64,000 nt of DNA from contig OZ005689.1 in the NCBI GenBank assembly GCA_963930775.1, positions 18,623,775 through 18,687,774 on the forward strand, given 5' to 3'. The notes beneath the pieces are model-generated. The model had not been told where the DNA came from, did not search any database, and saw nothing but the letters and a program-made list of their open reading frames with translations. Positions 12,090 through 23,926 of the stretch are shown piece by piece. A program made the translations under genes and the position numbers. Position 1 is the stretch's first letter. Every line of letters starts with the position of its first letter. This DNA comes from Cliona cf. orientalis (taxonomy: Eukaryota > Porifera > Demospongiae > Clionaida > Clionaidae).

Positions 12090-13293
12090 CTTTTAACTGC
12101 CATGGTCATTGATTCCCACAATTCAGAGTTTAATTATTTCACCAATTCCAGTTGTGACTGGTTATGACTGGTTGAGACAGCACACCTTAATTGTCAAATT
12201 GTAAATCCAAATTTTATCTGCTAGCACTGCTGATGTAAGTATTTATAACAACAGCTACCAGAGAGCACCTGTATGAGCCTTTATACACCTGCAGAGATGT
12301 ATAATATACAACAACTGCATGATCAAACATTGACCTTGATTGTTGTTAAAAGTCATGTCCTGATTGCAACTATATAACATGCAATATCTGGACATTAGTG
12401 CATGCACAGACTCAGACCACTCCGGCCTCTCCCCAGCTCTGGGTGTATTGCATCACATCCAGAGTTGGGGAAGGGAGTGGTCTGGTACATGAGACTATTA
12501 AAGTATGCATGCGCACTGTATTGACGACCTTTGCCATATTTTAATATGGCATTGCACTTTACTTGAAAATGTAACGACCATCTTGATGTTCTAATACATA
12601 CTGTAGCAGTTGAATGTTTGAGTGACATTACACTGGCATATAAGAACCAGGGGGTTGGGGGCTTCAACCCCCCCCCCAACCAAAAGCCTACCCAGAAATA
12701 TGCACTATGTACACACTCAGCAATTTTACCCGTGCACACTTGAATAGGATTTACACTCACTTTTATCACCTTTGTGTTTATAATCAATAGGACATTATCA
12801 TCATTACTACTCTATTTACAATAATACATGTACAACAATATAAATCTACACAGATGTACTGCTATACTAACTATGATTAATAATATTATTCATCAGTTTC
12901 GGAGTCATCACAATCTCTGTAGAGCACTGCTGTGTGTGTGTGGATTAGATTTATTAATCATGGTGAGTATAGTTTAGATCAGTATCAGACAGACCAGAAT
13001 TGCAAACATACTGGCACACAGTAACATGTACTAGCATGGCAAAGAGCATGGGCATGGGCCTAGCCAGATTAGCACCGTGGCTAGGCTAGTAAAGGCTTTC
13101 AGTTTAAGGACACTGTCACAGGTCCATTCATGTTCAGTGATTCACCATCCTACCTACTGCCTTGATCATTGCCAAACGCATACAATAAATCGTAGATAAG
13201 CACATACACAAGTTATTTTTTTTTACCTCGAGGCTCATGCAAGTTTCTCCGTGGTGAGCTTCACTGAACTTGACTTGATCACCCTCAGGCCAG
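12090..13293. other. No gene recognised
   Basis: AT-rich, with a poly-C run near 12668–12677 and a (TG)n stretch near 12930. No gene or repeat family identified. Confidence 0.4.
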
Positions 13294-14024
13294 TTAAGGA
13301 CTGGGACCAGCTAAATTTACTGTTTTTACAATGTCTTGTAAGCATAGTTACAGCAAAATGAAAAGTGATGAAGTAATGTGACAGTTATCCCAGGTTCTTC
13401 AACCTTTGATGTGGCTAATGACACCTCTTTTAGCCCCGCCCATCAAACCGCAACGGCCACACCTCCATTTTCGTGGAAGCACTTCAGTCAACATGGATCA
13501 CCTAGGCGGTGAACTTCTCGGCCATGGATGAGCTAGATAGCCATAGTCGTAGTTTCTTACTTTGATTTATTACATTTTTGTCGTTTGCAATTTTTAAAAT
13601 AACCGTTCATTTGGCAGAGAGAGGTGAAAATCAACAAAAGTGCCACTCCCACTTTCTATTTAAAGCCTCCTTTTGAGAAACTGGAGGGGTAAGTTAAAAA
13701 TTGCAAATGACAGATCTTTATATATGAGCGACAGAACTCGTCGAACCATCTTGTTCCAACACCCCGCCTAGTACAGTCTACCTATTCCTATACTTCACTA
13801 CTAGCGGGTGTGGCTTAGGTCACATGACCTGTCAGTTAGCTGCTCCAGAATCGCTATTCAGAAGGTCTCCTACTGGCTATACATGGATGAATTGTTGATA
13901 AAGTCAAAGGATTATCACGTATGTACTGGATTTTCGGTGTAAAATTCGTCCATCTGAGAGATAGCTGTACGGTGGGCTGGGACCCTGCTATGAATATCAT
14001 TATCGCGCGGGTCCCAGTGCTTAA
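13294..14024. mobile_element. TTAA-ended MITE, copy 1
   Basis: Begins TTAAGGACTGGGACC and ends with the inverse GGGTCCCAGTGCTTAA (about 15-bp TIR, 731 bp). A full-length relative lies inverted at 57943–58684. TTAA at the ends suggests a piggyBac-type or similar TTAA target. No coding capacity. Confidence 0.8.
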
Positions 14025-14652
14025 TGTGCCTAAGCCTACTTTCCTAGACGTAGACTCTAAAAGTAGTGCCTACTCCGCCTGTCCGTGTAGCTAGGAGCCC
14101 CGCTCTTGGGTCGATTGCTTCGCTTGGATATCATTTAAACATTTATAGTACCTCTCGTTCATTAGCCAAGGCTAAGGTGACCCTTGCGCGACCTCGAACA
14201 AACTGGCACGTATGCTCGTTTGGCCTGATTAAAGAACGCGATTGCGCGAACGCGTCATAGCCTGCGATCGGGTTTGTACAGACTCTATGGCCGTACGTAG
14301 AATACGGGACTTTCCCTCCGCGTTCCAGCACTAAACTCACATTTACTCGGATATGAAAGGGAAACTAAAAATTCCAATTGGACCATTATTCAAGATTTTC
14401 CTTCCTCTCTCTGTACATGTAAATTTATCTCGTAAAACCTTTCCAATAAGAAGATAAGTTAATTATTTAATTACATTACATTATATTACTCATACGGATA
14501 TGGTGTAACTTAGTGTGTAACTACTTAGTGTGTAATTTGCTTATAATACTTCATGCTGAGAAGCAATGGATGCACAATAGTTCGAAAACTAATGCAAGTG
14601 TGCACCCAAAAAATGATAAAAGTGAATATATCAGTGAATAAGAATATTATAA
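14025..14652. other. No gene recognised
   Basis: No supported feature. The part next to 14652 is AT-rich and would be the 3' tail of the minus-strand LINE. Confidence 0.4.
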
Positions 14653-16385
14653 CTAATTACGAATATGATGCATAAAAGATTTATAAGAAATAGATGCAGT
14701 TGTGGAATGGTCCAGCATATTCCACTTTGCTATGGTGTGAGGGATGAAGGAATTTAAATAAGCATTGGTACGAGCGAGAGGCCTCAGCAGCTGCAAAGGA
14801 TTAGAATTACGACTGCATCTAGGAGTCAACCGAAATTCCCATGAGTCAGCTGGAAAGTGGCATAGGTTGTGCACCAGCTTGAACAGAAGTCCTAACTTAG
14901 AATCAGTTCTCCTATCTTCGAGAGGCTGTAGCTCCATCAGACTTAACAGGTCTTCGTAACCACTCTCCCATTTTGAAGTTGCAAGTTTGTAGGCAAATTT
15001 TTGGATTTTCTCCAAGGCAGACTTATCCTTCAAGAGGTGGGGATCTCACACTTGATAGGCATAGTCCAAGTAGGGCCGAACAAGGGAGAGGTAGAGCTGC
15101 TTCAAAGTTTCCTGTGAAGCTTGGCCATAGAATCTCCTGTATAGCAAACCAAGAACACGACAGGCTTTTTGGTAAACTGACTCAACTTGCATGGACCATA
15201 AGAGATTATCAGTGAGCAGCACGCCAAGATACTTGTAATTATCAACTCGATATAGTGCACTGTCGAAGAGCTTGAGTGGGACTGGTTCTGGAGGGTCTCT
15301 CTTACGTGAAACAATCATATATTCACACTTGGAAATGTTAAAGTCAAGGTAGTTGTCTGTTGATCACTTCTCAATGCAACCAATCACTTGCTGCAGAAGG
15401 AGAAAGTCGGCTGCACATGTGACAGTCCGGTAAAGTAGAACATCATCAGCAAAGAGATTCAGATGTGAGTGTCTTGTACAACATCGGGGAGGTAATTGAT
15501 GTAAAGTAAAAAGAGTAACGGCCCAAGAACAGAGCCCTGAGGAACCCCAGAGAGAACAGGTAAAGGGTTGGATTTGGAACCATCCACAGCAACCACTTGA
15601 AACCTCTGCAAGAATGTGTTTAATGCAATTAATTATGCAGTCATCAAGTCCGTAAGATCTTAATTTTACGACCAGGGGGCAGTGAGGGACGGAATTGAAC
15701 GCTTTTTGATAGTCAAAAAAGACTGTACATATGTCGTTGCCATCCTCCAAACACCTAAGCCAGTCATCAGTGCACTTAATCAAGGCTGTTATAGTAGGTT
15801 TACCCTCTAGGAATCCCCATTGGGTGGGGGTTCAGATCCCATTTGACAACACATGATGCAGAATTATTTCATAAATATGCCGCTCAAGAAGCTTACTGAG
15901 AAGTGGTAATAGTGAAATCAGTCGGTAATTGGTTGGTACAGAGGTATCGGAAGATTTCGGGATAGGGACAATAGATCGTTTCCATCGTACAGGAATCCGT
16001 GACTGAACTATTGACTGATTAAACAACTTCGTCACTGAGGGCGCAATACTAGTTGCAGTATATTTCAACATCCTAGCAGAGATCCCATCAGGTCCACTCG
16101 ACTTGGACACGTCCAGAGATACCAGAAGGTCGTAGACTTCTGTGCAAAGTAAATTTGAGCTGGGTGCAGGAGGCAGACTAACAGAGGAAGATAGTGGGGC
16201 GTGAGCTTTATTGAAACAGGAGTGAAAATACGCATTTAGGAGATCAGCTTTCTCACCTTCTGTTGATGCAGTTACATCACCCAGTGCAAGTGTTGGCACT
16301 TATTTGGGTTTCTTACTGAGGAACTTGATAGCCTTCCAGAACTTTTTCGGATGTATGCATGTAAGGAGGGTGAAGTTTATAATGT
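14653..16385 (-). pseudogene. Non-LTR retrotransposon reverse transcriptase (CR1/jockey-like), 5'-truncated
   Basis: Read from about 16385 downwards: FWKAIKFLSKK, GPDGISARMLK, PVRWKRSIVPIPK, NYRLISLLPLLSKLLER, QWGFLEGK, VFFDYQKAFNSVPH, the catalytic LFADDVLLYR near 15450, the thumb part YKYLGVLL and a C-terminal region ending near 14653. This is the order of a LINE reverse transcriptase. At least two in-frame stops (after FLSKKPK and before TPTQWGF) and several frame changes make it dead. The endonuclease domain is absent, as expected from 5' truncation during target-primed insertion. Confidence 0.9.
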
Positions 16386-16439
16386 GTCCTGAGTGGTACA
16401 TTAATGGGCACAGTGGAATCTCCTGATCAGTTAAAGTGC

Positions 16440-16880
16440 ATTATGGCTTCTCAATATGGAGATCAGCTATCCGATTATGAGCAAATGGAAATAGGCTATT
16501 TTCACAAAACTAATAAAATATGTATTAAGCGTTGTCTTCATCTAAAGGATATCAAGAAAGGAGAAAGGTAACACAGTAACACTCTGGTGTATTGGGGCTC
16601 CCAGTAAAGGACAACTAGAATCCCACAAGCGTCCAGCAAGTGAAGAGCCAGGACACTCGACTAAGGTCAAGAAAGGATCATCTGCAGAATAAAAGAGAGC
16701 TGCAGCTCTAGAATTTCAAGAGAAGCTACTTGCCAAGTACCTTGACAAGTACTCCCATTATCAAATAAAAATTTGGGCAGAGATGCTTGCTAATGGAGGT
16801 AATTCCAACTTGAACAATCTTCCTGCTGGTGCTGCCATGTTTAAACTGCAAGTAAATGTTCCAAACTGATAATGATATCA
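16440..16880 (+). pseudogene. Decayed coding remnant, unrecognised
   Basis: The plus strand keeps protein-like stretches such as YGDQLSDYEQMEIG near 16460 and FQEKLLAKYLDKYSHYQ near 16710, with stops between. It resembles multi-copy transposon proteins but I cannot name the family. Function unknown. Confidence 0.3.
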
Positions 16881-17126
16881 TCATGAGTGGAATGCTCACG
16901 GTTGTGTCGAGCATTGGTTCCGCATGATCAACCCTTGAGCTCTCCCACAGCTACATAAGTACCATCTGCTACATTTTCACCAACAAAGAAAGCTGAACTT
17001 CATGGAACGTAGCTTGTCGAGCTAAGAAACCTTTTTGATTAGGGCGTTCTGACAGAGGATGAGTACAAGGAGCATAAGGAAGATCTTGTTGATGCAAAAA
17101 TACAATCGTTTGTCATAGTATGCATA

Positions 17127-17703
17127 TGTGACCGGATCTGAGAAAATCCGCCATATTCATCAATCCATGAAAATTTAGTTAGCTGTATATTTGAATAGCT
17201 GTATCATAGGGCTAACCTACCTCCAAGTCTGAGACTCATTGCGCACTTGGCTGTGGAGCTAGAGCGCTTTGTTTGCGATCGCGCCACATCCTCAATAATC
17301 GAGAAATTACGGTTTAAAGGCGTTGCTATGCATGCGTATGGCATTTCCGCATACTACGCGTGACCCGGAAATCAATTTAATGGACCTGGGCGGAGCCGTT
17401 GGAAATGAACATAAAGATCGAGCAAAGGTTGAATTTCGATGTTGACAACAGTCAGCGATTGTTCTAAGATGCCCAAGAAGCTAAAAAGGTGAGCGAACGT
17501 ACAGTAGTTCGATGAATCTAGCTGTATCTAGGTAGAGAATTCTAATTGGTGTCCATAGCAACGGGCTCCGTGTACGGCGGCCGTACTGACTAGGTAGGTC
17601 AAGAAACTGGACTTTGATATTTTTTGACTGTTGATACTAAAAACGCGCATTGCGCCATATGCGCGTTTGACAAATATGCCGGGTTTTCTCAGATCCGGTC
17701 ACA
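17127..17703 (+). mobile_element. TGTGACCGG MITE, copy a (complete)
   Basis: Starts TGTGACCGGATCTGAGAAAA, ends with its inverse, and is flanked by TA on both sides (17125–17126, 17704–17705), the Tc1/mariner-type target. The interior contains the shared blocks CGCATACTACGCGTGACC and GATGCCCAAGAAGCTAAAAA. No coding capacity. Confidence 0.9.
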
Positions 17704-17984
17704 TATACACAATGCCATGTACACAATATCTGTATCGTATTAAAACATGAAATCATTGGAGTTCAAAAGGTATATCCAGCATGTTTGATGTATCCTACTG
17801 TGTCTTCTTGAGTGACTGTTGCAAATGCTAATTTAATCAATAGCTCTGGTGTGGATGTTACCAAATAAAGATTGTCATTTGCTTTCAGTACGGCCTTTAC
17901 CTTGAAAAGACTTCCCCCAATGGCATCAGATCTGGACTGTAGGGAGGTAAAAACGTTAGCTTGGCCCCAATTCCTGTGAAGGTA

Positions 17985-18642
17985 TGACCGATTTGGGAAA
18001 ACCCTCCGTATAGGATTTTTTCAGAAAATTGAGTTTGATGCATGGTTGACAAGCTCTAGCATAGAGCTAACCCGCGTTCAAGTCTTAGGCCGATCGCGCA
18101 CTTCGTTGCGGAGATACAGCGCTTTGTTTGTGATCGCGCCACACCCCCAATAATCGAGAAATTACGGTCTAAAGGCGTTGCTATGCACGCATATGGCGTT
18201 TCCGCATACTACGCGTGACCTGGAAATCAATTAAATGGACCTGGGCGGAGCCGTTCGAAATTAACATAAAGATCGAGCAAGAGTTGAATTTCGTTGTTGA
18301 TAACGACAGCTGATTGTTCTTAGATGCCCAAGAAGCTAAAAAGGTGAGCGAACGTACAGCAGATCGATGAATCTAGCTGTATCTAGGTAGAGAATTCTAA
18401 TTAGCGCCCATAGCAACGGGCTCTGTGTACGGTGGCTGTGCCGACTAGGTGGGTCAAAATGAAGGCTTATTTCGCCTTCGTATAGCACGACTAGCCTCCG
18501 TAGAAGACGGCAACGGTTAGAACAAGGGTTGTTCGACATGTATATGACAAAATCTGGACTTCGACAAATTTCGACCTGAAAACGCGCATTGCGCGAATCG
18601 CGCGCAGATCCCTTACGGAGGGTTTTCCCAAATCCGGTCACA
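17985..18642 (+). mobile_element. TGTGACCGG MITE, copy b
   Basis: Same family and orientation as the copy at 17127. The left terminus has lost two bases (TATGACCG) and the right end reads AATCCGGTCACA. It belongs to the subtype whose ends read GATTTGGGAAAACCCTCCG. Confidence 0.85.
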
Positions 18643-19196
18643 AATATACATACATGGATGATTTGATATGCATGAACATTACTTGTACGGCTATGGAGGA
18701 TGAAGGTAGTACCTGTGCAGCAAACTTTATAAACAGCTACTGAGAAGACCTTGTCAATGTATCAGTATCAGAATCACTGCTGAGTCAACACTCGTTTACA
18801 TCCACACAAAACCCAAGCTCAAATGTGCCAGCTTGTATACATATATTATATCTGTCCATCATACATAATCTGATGCAAGACTAGTCGACTCTCCCTCCTC
18901 ATATTAGTCACCGGCTTTAAGCCAGTCACTCCCTTCTCTCCTTCCCCCCCCCCCCACCCCAATATCTACAAGAACATCATACATGTACATGCACGCATAC
19001 ACACTCTTGAACATACACATAAAGTTTCCCTGTTTGTCTCACTATACATGTACCTTAGCTCTCCAAATCTAAACTATGAGCAGCTTTATCCTCTGTCATC
19101 CTCACAGTGAGAGTATCACATACAATCAGTTGGTAGACCCATAGCGCAGTACACAGCCTTCTAAATTACATTTTCTACAAAAAAGGTACTGTATAC

Positions 19197-19727
19197 TTTC
19201 TAATATAGGCGCCCCCCAAAAGTAATTACAGATCGCGCAGGCGCCTCCAATTAGAACCAAAAAATTCACGAGCAGGTCAAAGGGCGCCTAAGAGCTGCAA
19301 TTAGAACAGTTTTGCCAGAGCACAAGCGCTATCACTAATAGGTCCTATTTAGTGGCAATGAATATGATAGTGGTGAGAACAACAAAAATATGGTTCTAGT
19401 TTCAGTTCTTTTTGGAAATTTTACTCTGATCGCTGAATCATTTTCGAGTTGTCGATACCGTAGCCATCAGAACGATTGTCTCTAACTCCAGAAAGGCATC
19501 AAACAGTCAGTAAGTGCACATATAAATGTAGGAGGCTGACTGCTAGCCCAATAGATCAATCAACGGTACGGTACGGTACCGCGGTATTCAGTGCCATATG
19601 TTCCAATTAAATAGGCGCCGCCTAAAAATAATTGATGTCCGGAAAGGCGCCTTAAATTAGAACCGAAAAAATCGCGCAGGTCTCAAAGGGCGCCTAAATT
19701 AGGGTGGTGCCTATATTACAACATATA
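19197..19727 (+). repeat. Direct repeats of about 120 bp
   Basis: Two related copies at 19197–19318 and 19605–19727 share AATTAGAACC and CAAAGGGCGCCTAA and the GGCGCC palindromes. The intervening 290 bp shows no gene. It could be the two ends of a small terminal-direct-repeat element or a local duplication. Confidence 0.6.
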
Positions 19728-20096
19728 CGGTAGTTCATATTAAACAGCACACAAAGCTAGCTAGAAAATTAAGCTACGAATGGCTATCTCATGTGTCAGA
19801 CTCCTTCGTACTTAGCCAGAAGTACTTCATGTTGAATCACACCCAGCTTACATGCAGCCTTAGCTATAAGAACAATCATAGGTAACTTACGGAGTGTAGA
19901 GACCATCACTTCTTTGGATATCTTCTCCCTAAGACCAGGACTGCTGTACTGGCTCTCTCTCTCTGGCCATTTTTCACGGTAAAATCATCATGGTGCAAAC
20001 CGCATGGTGTAATACGGAGCGTATACGGAAATATTGAATGTTGAGCTATGTACGTACAAAACACTCCATTTCTCGAAAAATAGTGAACTGAGGCAC

Positions 20097-20252
20097 AGGT
20101 GACCCGCGTACAATTTTTTGGCCATATCTCGGCTTAGGAAACTCTTTGAGCCTGGCTCTTTGACCATTGAATTCTACAGTAAAACCTGATACCCAAAACG
20201 CAATTTCATAAAAAAATTGCGAGTGGTCGATTTTTCCATAGCGGGTCACATA
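20097..20252. repeat. Short palindromic element with GTGACCCGC ends
   Basis: GTGACCCGC near 20099 and the inverse GCGGGTCAC at about 20241–20250. The right-end sequence GATTTTTCCATAGCGGGTC recurs near 22747, so it is a dispersed family. Low certainty about the left border. Confidence 0.4.
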
Positions 20253-20305
20253 TATTCTGGTTTTAAAAGTTTTGCTCTCTTGCATATTGTCGAAATACAT
20301 TACAT

Positions 20306-20942
20306 AGTGCAATGTGCATTTTTAGTATCAACTGTCAAAAAGTATCGAAGTCCATACTTACGTCAAAGAACCGTTTTACTAACTGTTGCCACCGCCTATG
20401 GAGGTTAAATGTAAATTACCAAGGCGAAATAAGCCTTCATCTTGACCTAACTAGTCAACACAACTGCCGTACATGGAACCCATTGCTATGGAAACTAATT
20501 AGAATTTTCTATCTAGAGTCATCGAACTACTGTACATTTGTTCACCTTTTTAGCTTCTTGGGCATCGAAGAACAATCTGTGATTGTTGTCAACATCAAAA
20601 TCTGATCCTTGCTCGATCTTTACGCTCATCTCAAACACCTCCATGTAGGTCCATTTAATTGATTTCCGGTTCACATGTAGTATACGGAAATGCCATACAT
20701 GTGCATCTATAATTTTCGGATAGTGAGGGTGTGGTGAGATCGCAAACAATGCGCTCTAGCTCCACAGCCAAGTGTGCGATGTGTCTCTGATCGCAAATGA
20801 AGCGCTCTAGCTCCACAGCCAAGCATGCGATGTGTCTCTGACTTCAAGGCAGGTTAGCCCTATGATGCAGCTATCCAAATATACAGCTAGCTAATTTTTC
20901 ATGGATTGACCGATATGGCAGATTTTCTCAGATCCGGTCACA
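20306..20942 (-). mobile_element. TGTGACCGG MITE, copy c (left end lost)
   Basis: Inverted relative to copy a; the right terminus GATCCGGTCACA is intact and followed by TA, but the first 35 or so bases, including the left TIR, are missing next to the palindromic element. A 60-bp segment (GCTCTAGCTCCACAGCCAAG) is duplicated near 20750–20830. Confidence 0.85.
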
Positions 20943-21293
20943 TAATACTTGTGTACATACCTTGGACTGGATGTGGGTTTGAGAGAGCTCTTGCATTTTA
21001 GTGGCATGATTGCAAACAAGTGCTGTGTCTCCTCTCCATGGTACTATGGTACTGTACTTTGCAGGTTGCTTGTCTAGTTGACTATAGGCAATGGTCTGAA
21101 ATGCATTAGTAGAATGTATGGCCTAGTGTAAACTAGGTGATTGTTGGGTCATGGGGGAGTCCAACCTGTGCGTGTACACACATTACAGCCTATAGCTAGC
21201 TAGCTAAAGCCACGCCTGCGCATTTGCAGCGTTTTCGGTGGGAATAATATTAAAATTTGAACTGGCACCTGTCCTGTGTTCAAGTTTTGTGAG

Positions 21294-21970
21294 CATGCCC
21301 AAGTCATATTCAGAAGACTTGCATTGGAGGGCAGTGTGGCTCCACATTGCCCAGGGTATGAGCTACCAAGATATATCAAGATTGCTGTACGAGTGAAAGA
21401 TTTGTTGAGAGGTACATTTAACAGTTTCATGCCACAAAGAGGGACCAGACATGATCTTAACCAAGTTTCAGCAGTTCATCATACTCTCCTGACACCTTAT
21501 TCACAAACCAACATCATGCCTGCATGACTTTCAAGACCAGCTTTTTGAATTGGCTGGTGTTTGGATCCACTCATCCATAATCTGCTGCACAATCAAGGAG
21601 CAACGATCCATATGCAAGAAGGTATGCAGGATAGCTACCTAACAGAGCGAGCAACTCCGGATTCAGTTCATGGATGAAATTTCCATGTACAATCCTCATA
21701 TGTTGGTATGGATTGATGAGATGGGATCAGCAAGAAACAACAGCATCCGACAGTATGGATAAGGCATGCCAGCTCGAGTTCACCAGGTACAAGTAGGAGG
21801 GAGGTGGCTGTCTGCAAAACCACCAGCGGTATTGAAGACGTGTATGTGACATCAGACAGCATTAATGGAACAAAATTTGAAGAATTTTTGCTTGCTCCCA
21901 ATCATTCTATATTTTAATGGTACTAATCATCACTCTCACTCTAATGGACAATGCTAGCATTCACCACCCG
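21294..21970 (+). pseudogene. Tc1/mariner (IS630-like) transposase, dead fragment
   Basis: The plus strand encodes MPKSYSEDLHWRAVWLH (N-terminal HTH start), QDISRLLY, FMDEISMYNPHML, then WIDEMGSARNNSIRQYG with the first catalytic Asp near 21712, and FNGTN near 21920. It belongs to the same family as the better-preserved transposase at 34913–35890. Many stops and frame changes; the DNxSxHH and NPIE parts are lost. Confidence 0.85.
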
Positions 21971-22033
21971 AATTTCATCCATGAACTGAATCCGAAGTTG
22001 CTCGCTCTGTTAGGTAGCTATCCTGCACATTTA
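21623..22033. repeat. Inverted duplication of transposase segment
   Basis: About 62 bp at 21623–21686 (CAGGATAGCTACCTAACAGA…) reappears inverted at 21968–22033, ending the transposase remnant in a fold-back. Confidence 0.8.
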
Positions 22034-23032
22034 CATGTAATTTAACTACCTCCTCTCATTCTCTCTGTCTCTCTATTTTACCCCCTCTCTACCCCCGTTC
22101 CATCTGTCTCTTTCTCTCTTCTCCCCCCCCCCCCCTCCTTCTTAGATTTTGTGAGTCTTCAGATAGCTCAAGGCAGTATTGTGCTCAAGGCTGTGGGCTC
22201 CCTCAGGTAGGGCTGGGTTGCTGCTGTTGAGCTCTGCCGGTCTACATAGATAGTTAGGCAGGCAGTAATATTGATTTTAATAAACAATTCTATTCAGTAT
22301 CATGACAGTGTATTCTATGATTAGGGGGTGGGATGGATGGGTGGGACTGTTCTTGATTGACTTCTGGTGCCGTTGATCATGGAGACGAGGGTGAGTGGCT
22401 ACTCTATTTATTGAAAAGCAAGGCAAGGGCCTCAAGTCAGCCATTGCTGACTTGCTGTATTACGCTCGCTAAGCGCAGGTATCGTCATGGTGATCAACCG
22501 CGACTTGTAGATATAAATTCATTGATAACACTGTAGGTGTATTCGTTCACGTAGCTAGCTGAAACTGAATGCCATTCTTTGGAGCGGTACACACACTAAG
22601 CAAGCTCGGATCGCATTGAAATTTTATAAATGGATGCGCAAGGGACCAGACTTTCAGAATATCTAAACAAAAAGAATTGAAAGAATAACATTGAGTTGAG
22701 TATTGAACCTCTTACTGCAGAGTCATATTTTTAGTGTGAGTGGTTGATTTTTCCATAACGGGTCACATATTCTGGGCTAAAAACTACACAAACCTACTTG
22801 ATATCAAAATGGCCACAACAATCCTTTTTGTGTTGTACAAAATTACAAATTACCCATGTATAGCTAGATGCGAACCAGCTTTCATAGAATTTTCACTGAC
22901 TTTTTGATAGAAGTGGCTATATCTCAGAAGTGGTAAGGAGTTAAGACTTTACATTTTGGATTTAGTGACTTTATTATAAATGCTATCAGCCCACCAAGTG
23001 GAATTTCTAAACCGGAACAAAATTGGAAAAAA
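22034..23032. other. No gene recognised
   Basis: Pyrimidine-rich tracts at 22040–22140 including a poly-C run, then AT-rich DNA. One dispersed repeat end (GATTTTTCCATAACGGGTC) lies at about 22747. Confidence 0.4.
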
Positions 23033-23310
23033 TGTGACCGGATTTGGGAAACATCTCCATAAGGGATCCGTGCGCGATTCACGCAATGCACGTTTTTAGT
23101 AGCTCAAGTCGAAATTTATCAAGTTCAGATTTTGTCATATTATACATGTCGAATAACCCTTCTTCTAACTGTTGCTGTCGTCTACATGGAGGCTGGTTGT
23201 GCTACACAAAGGCGAAATAAGCCTTCATTTTGACTCACCTAGTTGGCCCGGCTGCTGTACGCGGAGCCCGTTGCTATGGGCACCGATCCTATCTGGGAGT
23301 AATTAGTGCT
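23033..23310 (+). mobile_element. TGTGACCGG MITE, copy d (right half lost)
   Basis: Begins TGTGACCGGATTTGGGAAA and is recognisable through AAGGCGAAATAAGCCTTCAT to CCCGTTGCTATGGGCACC, after which similarity stops. Confidence 0.85.
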
Positions 23311-23399
23311 TGCCAAATATCAATAATATAGTGAGCTTTTTCTATTTTATAACCCAGTGACATCCTGAGCACAACGCACACTTAATATCGTTTTCTGCA

Positions 23400-23745
23400 A
23401 TGGCTCAGTTTGTCGATACAAACCGAGGAAAGACCATTCATTTTGAGGGGTATATCTACATGAAGATAAGGGATGGTGCAAATGGCTTCCACTTCTGGAA
23501 ATGCCAAAACCGCAAGGTTGGATACCTGATACCTAGCAAGAGCCACTTCCGAGGGAAGCAGCGTGGTTGTACGAAAGGAGAACAACCACCCACCAAGCGC
23601 AAGTCAGATAACCACTCAACCAGCTATTGAAAGAATGAGGAAAAGGGCCAGAGATGAAAGCATCTCCGGTCCATCTACGATGACCAATTGGAGGCACTTA
23701 GCCAAGAGCAGAACTCTACGGATATGCTTTAAGCTATGTGGCTAG
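23400..23745 (+). pseudogene. FLYWCH-type zinc-finger protein fragment (Mutator-associated)
   Basis: MAQFVDTNRGKTIHFEGYIY…FHFWKCQNRK has the FLYWCH layout (GY.Y, FW.C). A frame change then leads to PAIERMRKRARDES, the link typical of Mutator-like element proteins. The MULE transposase domain is not present. The Cys/His pattern is incomplete (no second Cys after WKC), so it is a dead fragment. Confidence 0.65.
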
Positions 23746-23926
23746 TTAGTTTTTGTGAGTTGATTTAAAAGCAGTTAGTTTTATGGAAGTTGGTTTCCCG
23801 ATAGTTGACTTCATGAAAAGTTGCTCTTATAAGAATTGATCACGTGGGAGTTGATGTCACAGAAGTTAATCTCGTGTGAGTAAATCCACAGATGAAACAA
23901 AATCATTAATTTTATTGATAAGATGT

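Noticed and set aside
12395..12787. 130-codon minus-strand open frame
   Set aside because: Contains a poly-Pro/Gly artefact from a C-run and no conserved motif.
14143..14340. 65-codon minus-strand frame between the TTAA MITE and the LINE
   Set aside because: No motif or homologous copy in the window; not distinguishable from chance.
16440..16560. Similarity of LSDYEQMEI to the region before DYRK-type kinase domains
   Set aside because: Only a few residues agree and no kinase motif follows.
18336..18641. 101-codon open frame, repeated in similar form at about 30 kb and 48 kb
   Set aside because: It recurs because the MITE recurs; no motif, and frame is not conserved in every copy.
20046..20312. 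88-codon minus-strand open frame
   Set aside because: Lies across the short palindromic element and the truncated MITE; open by chance.
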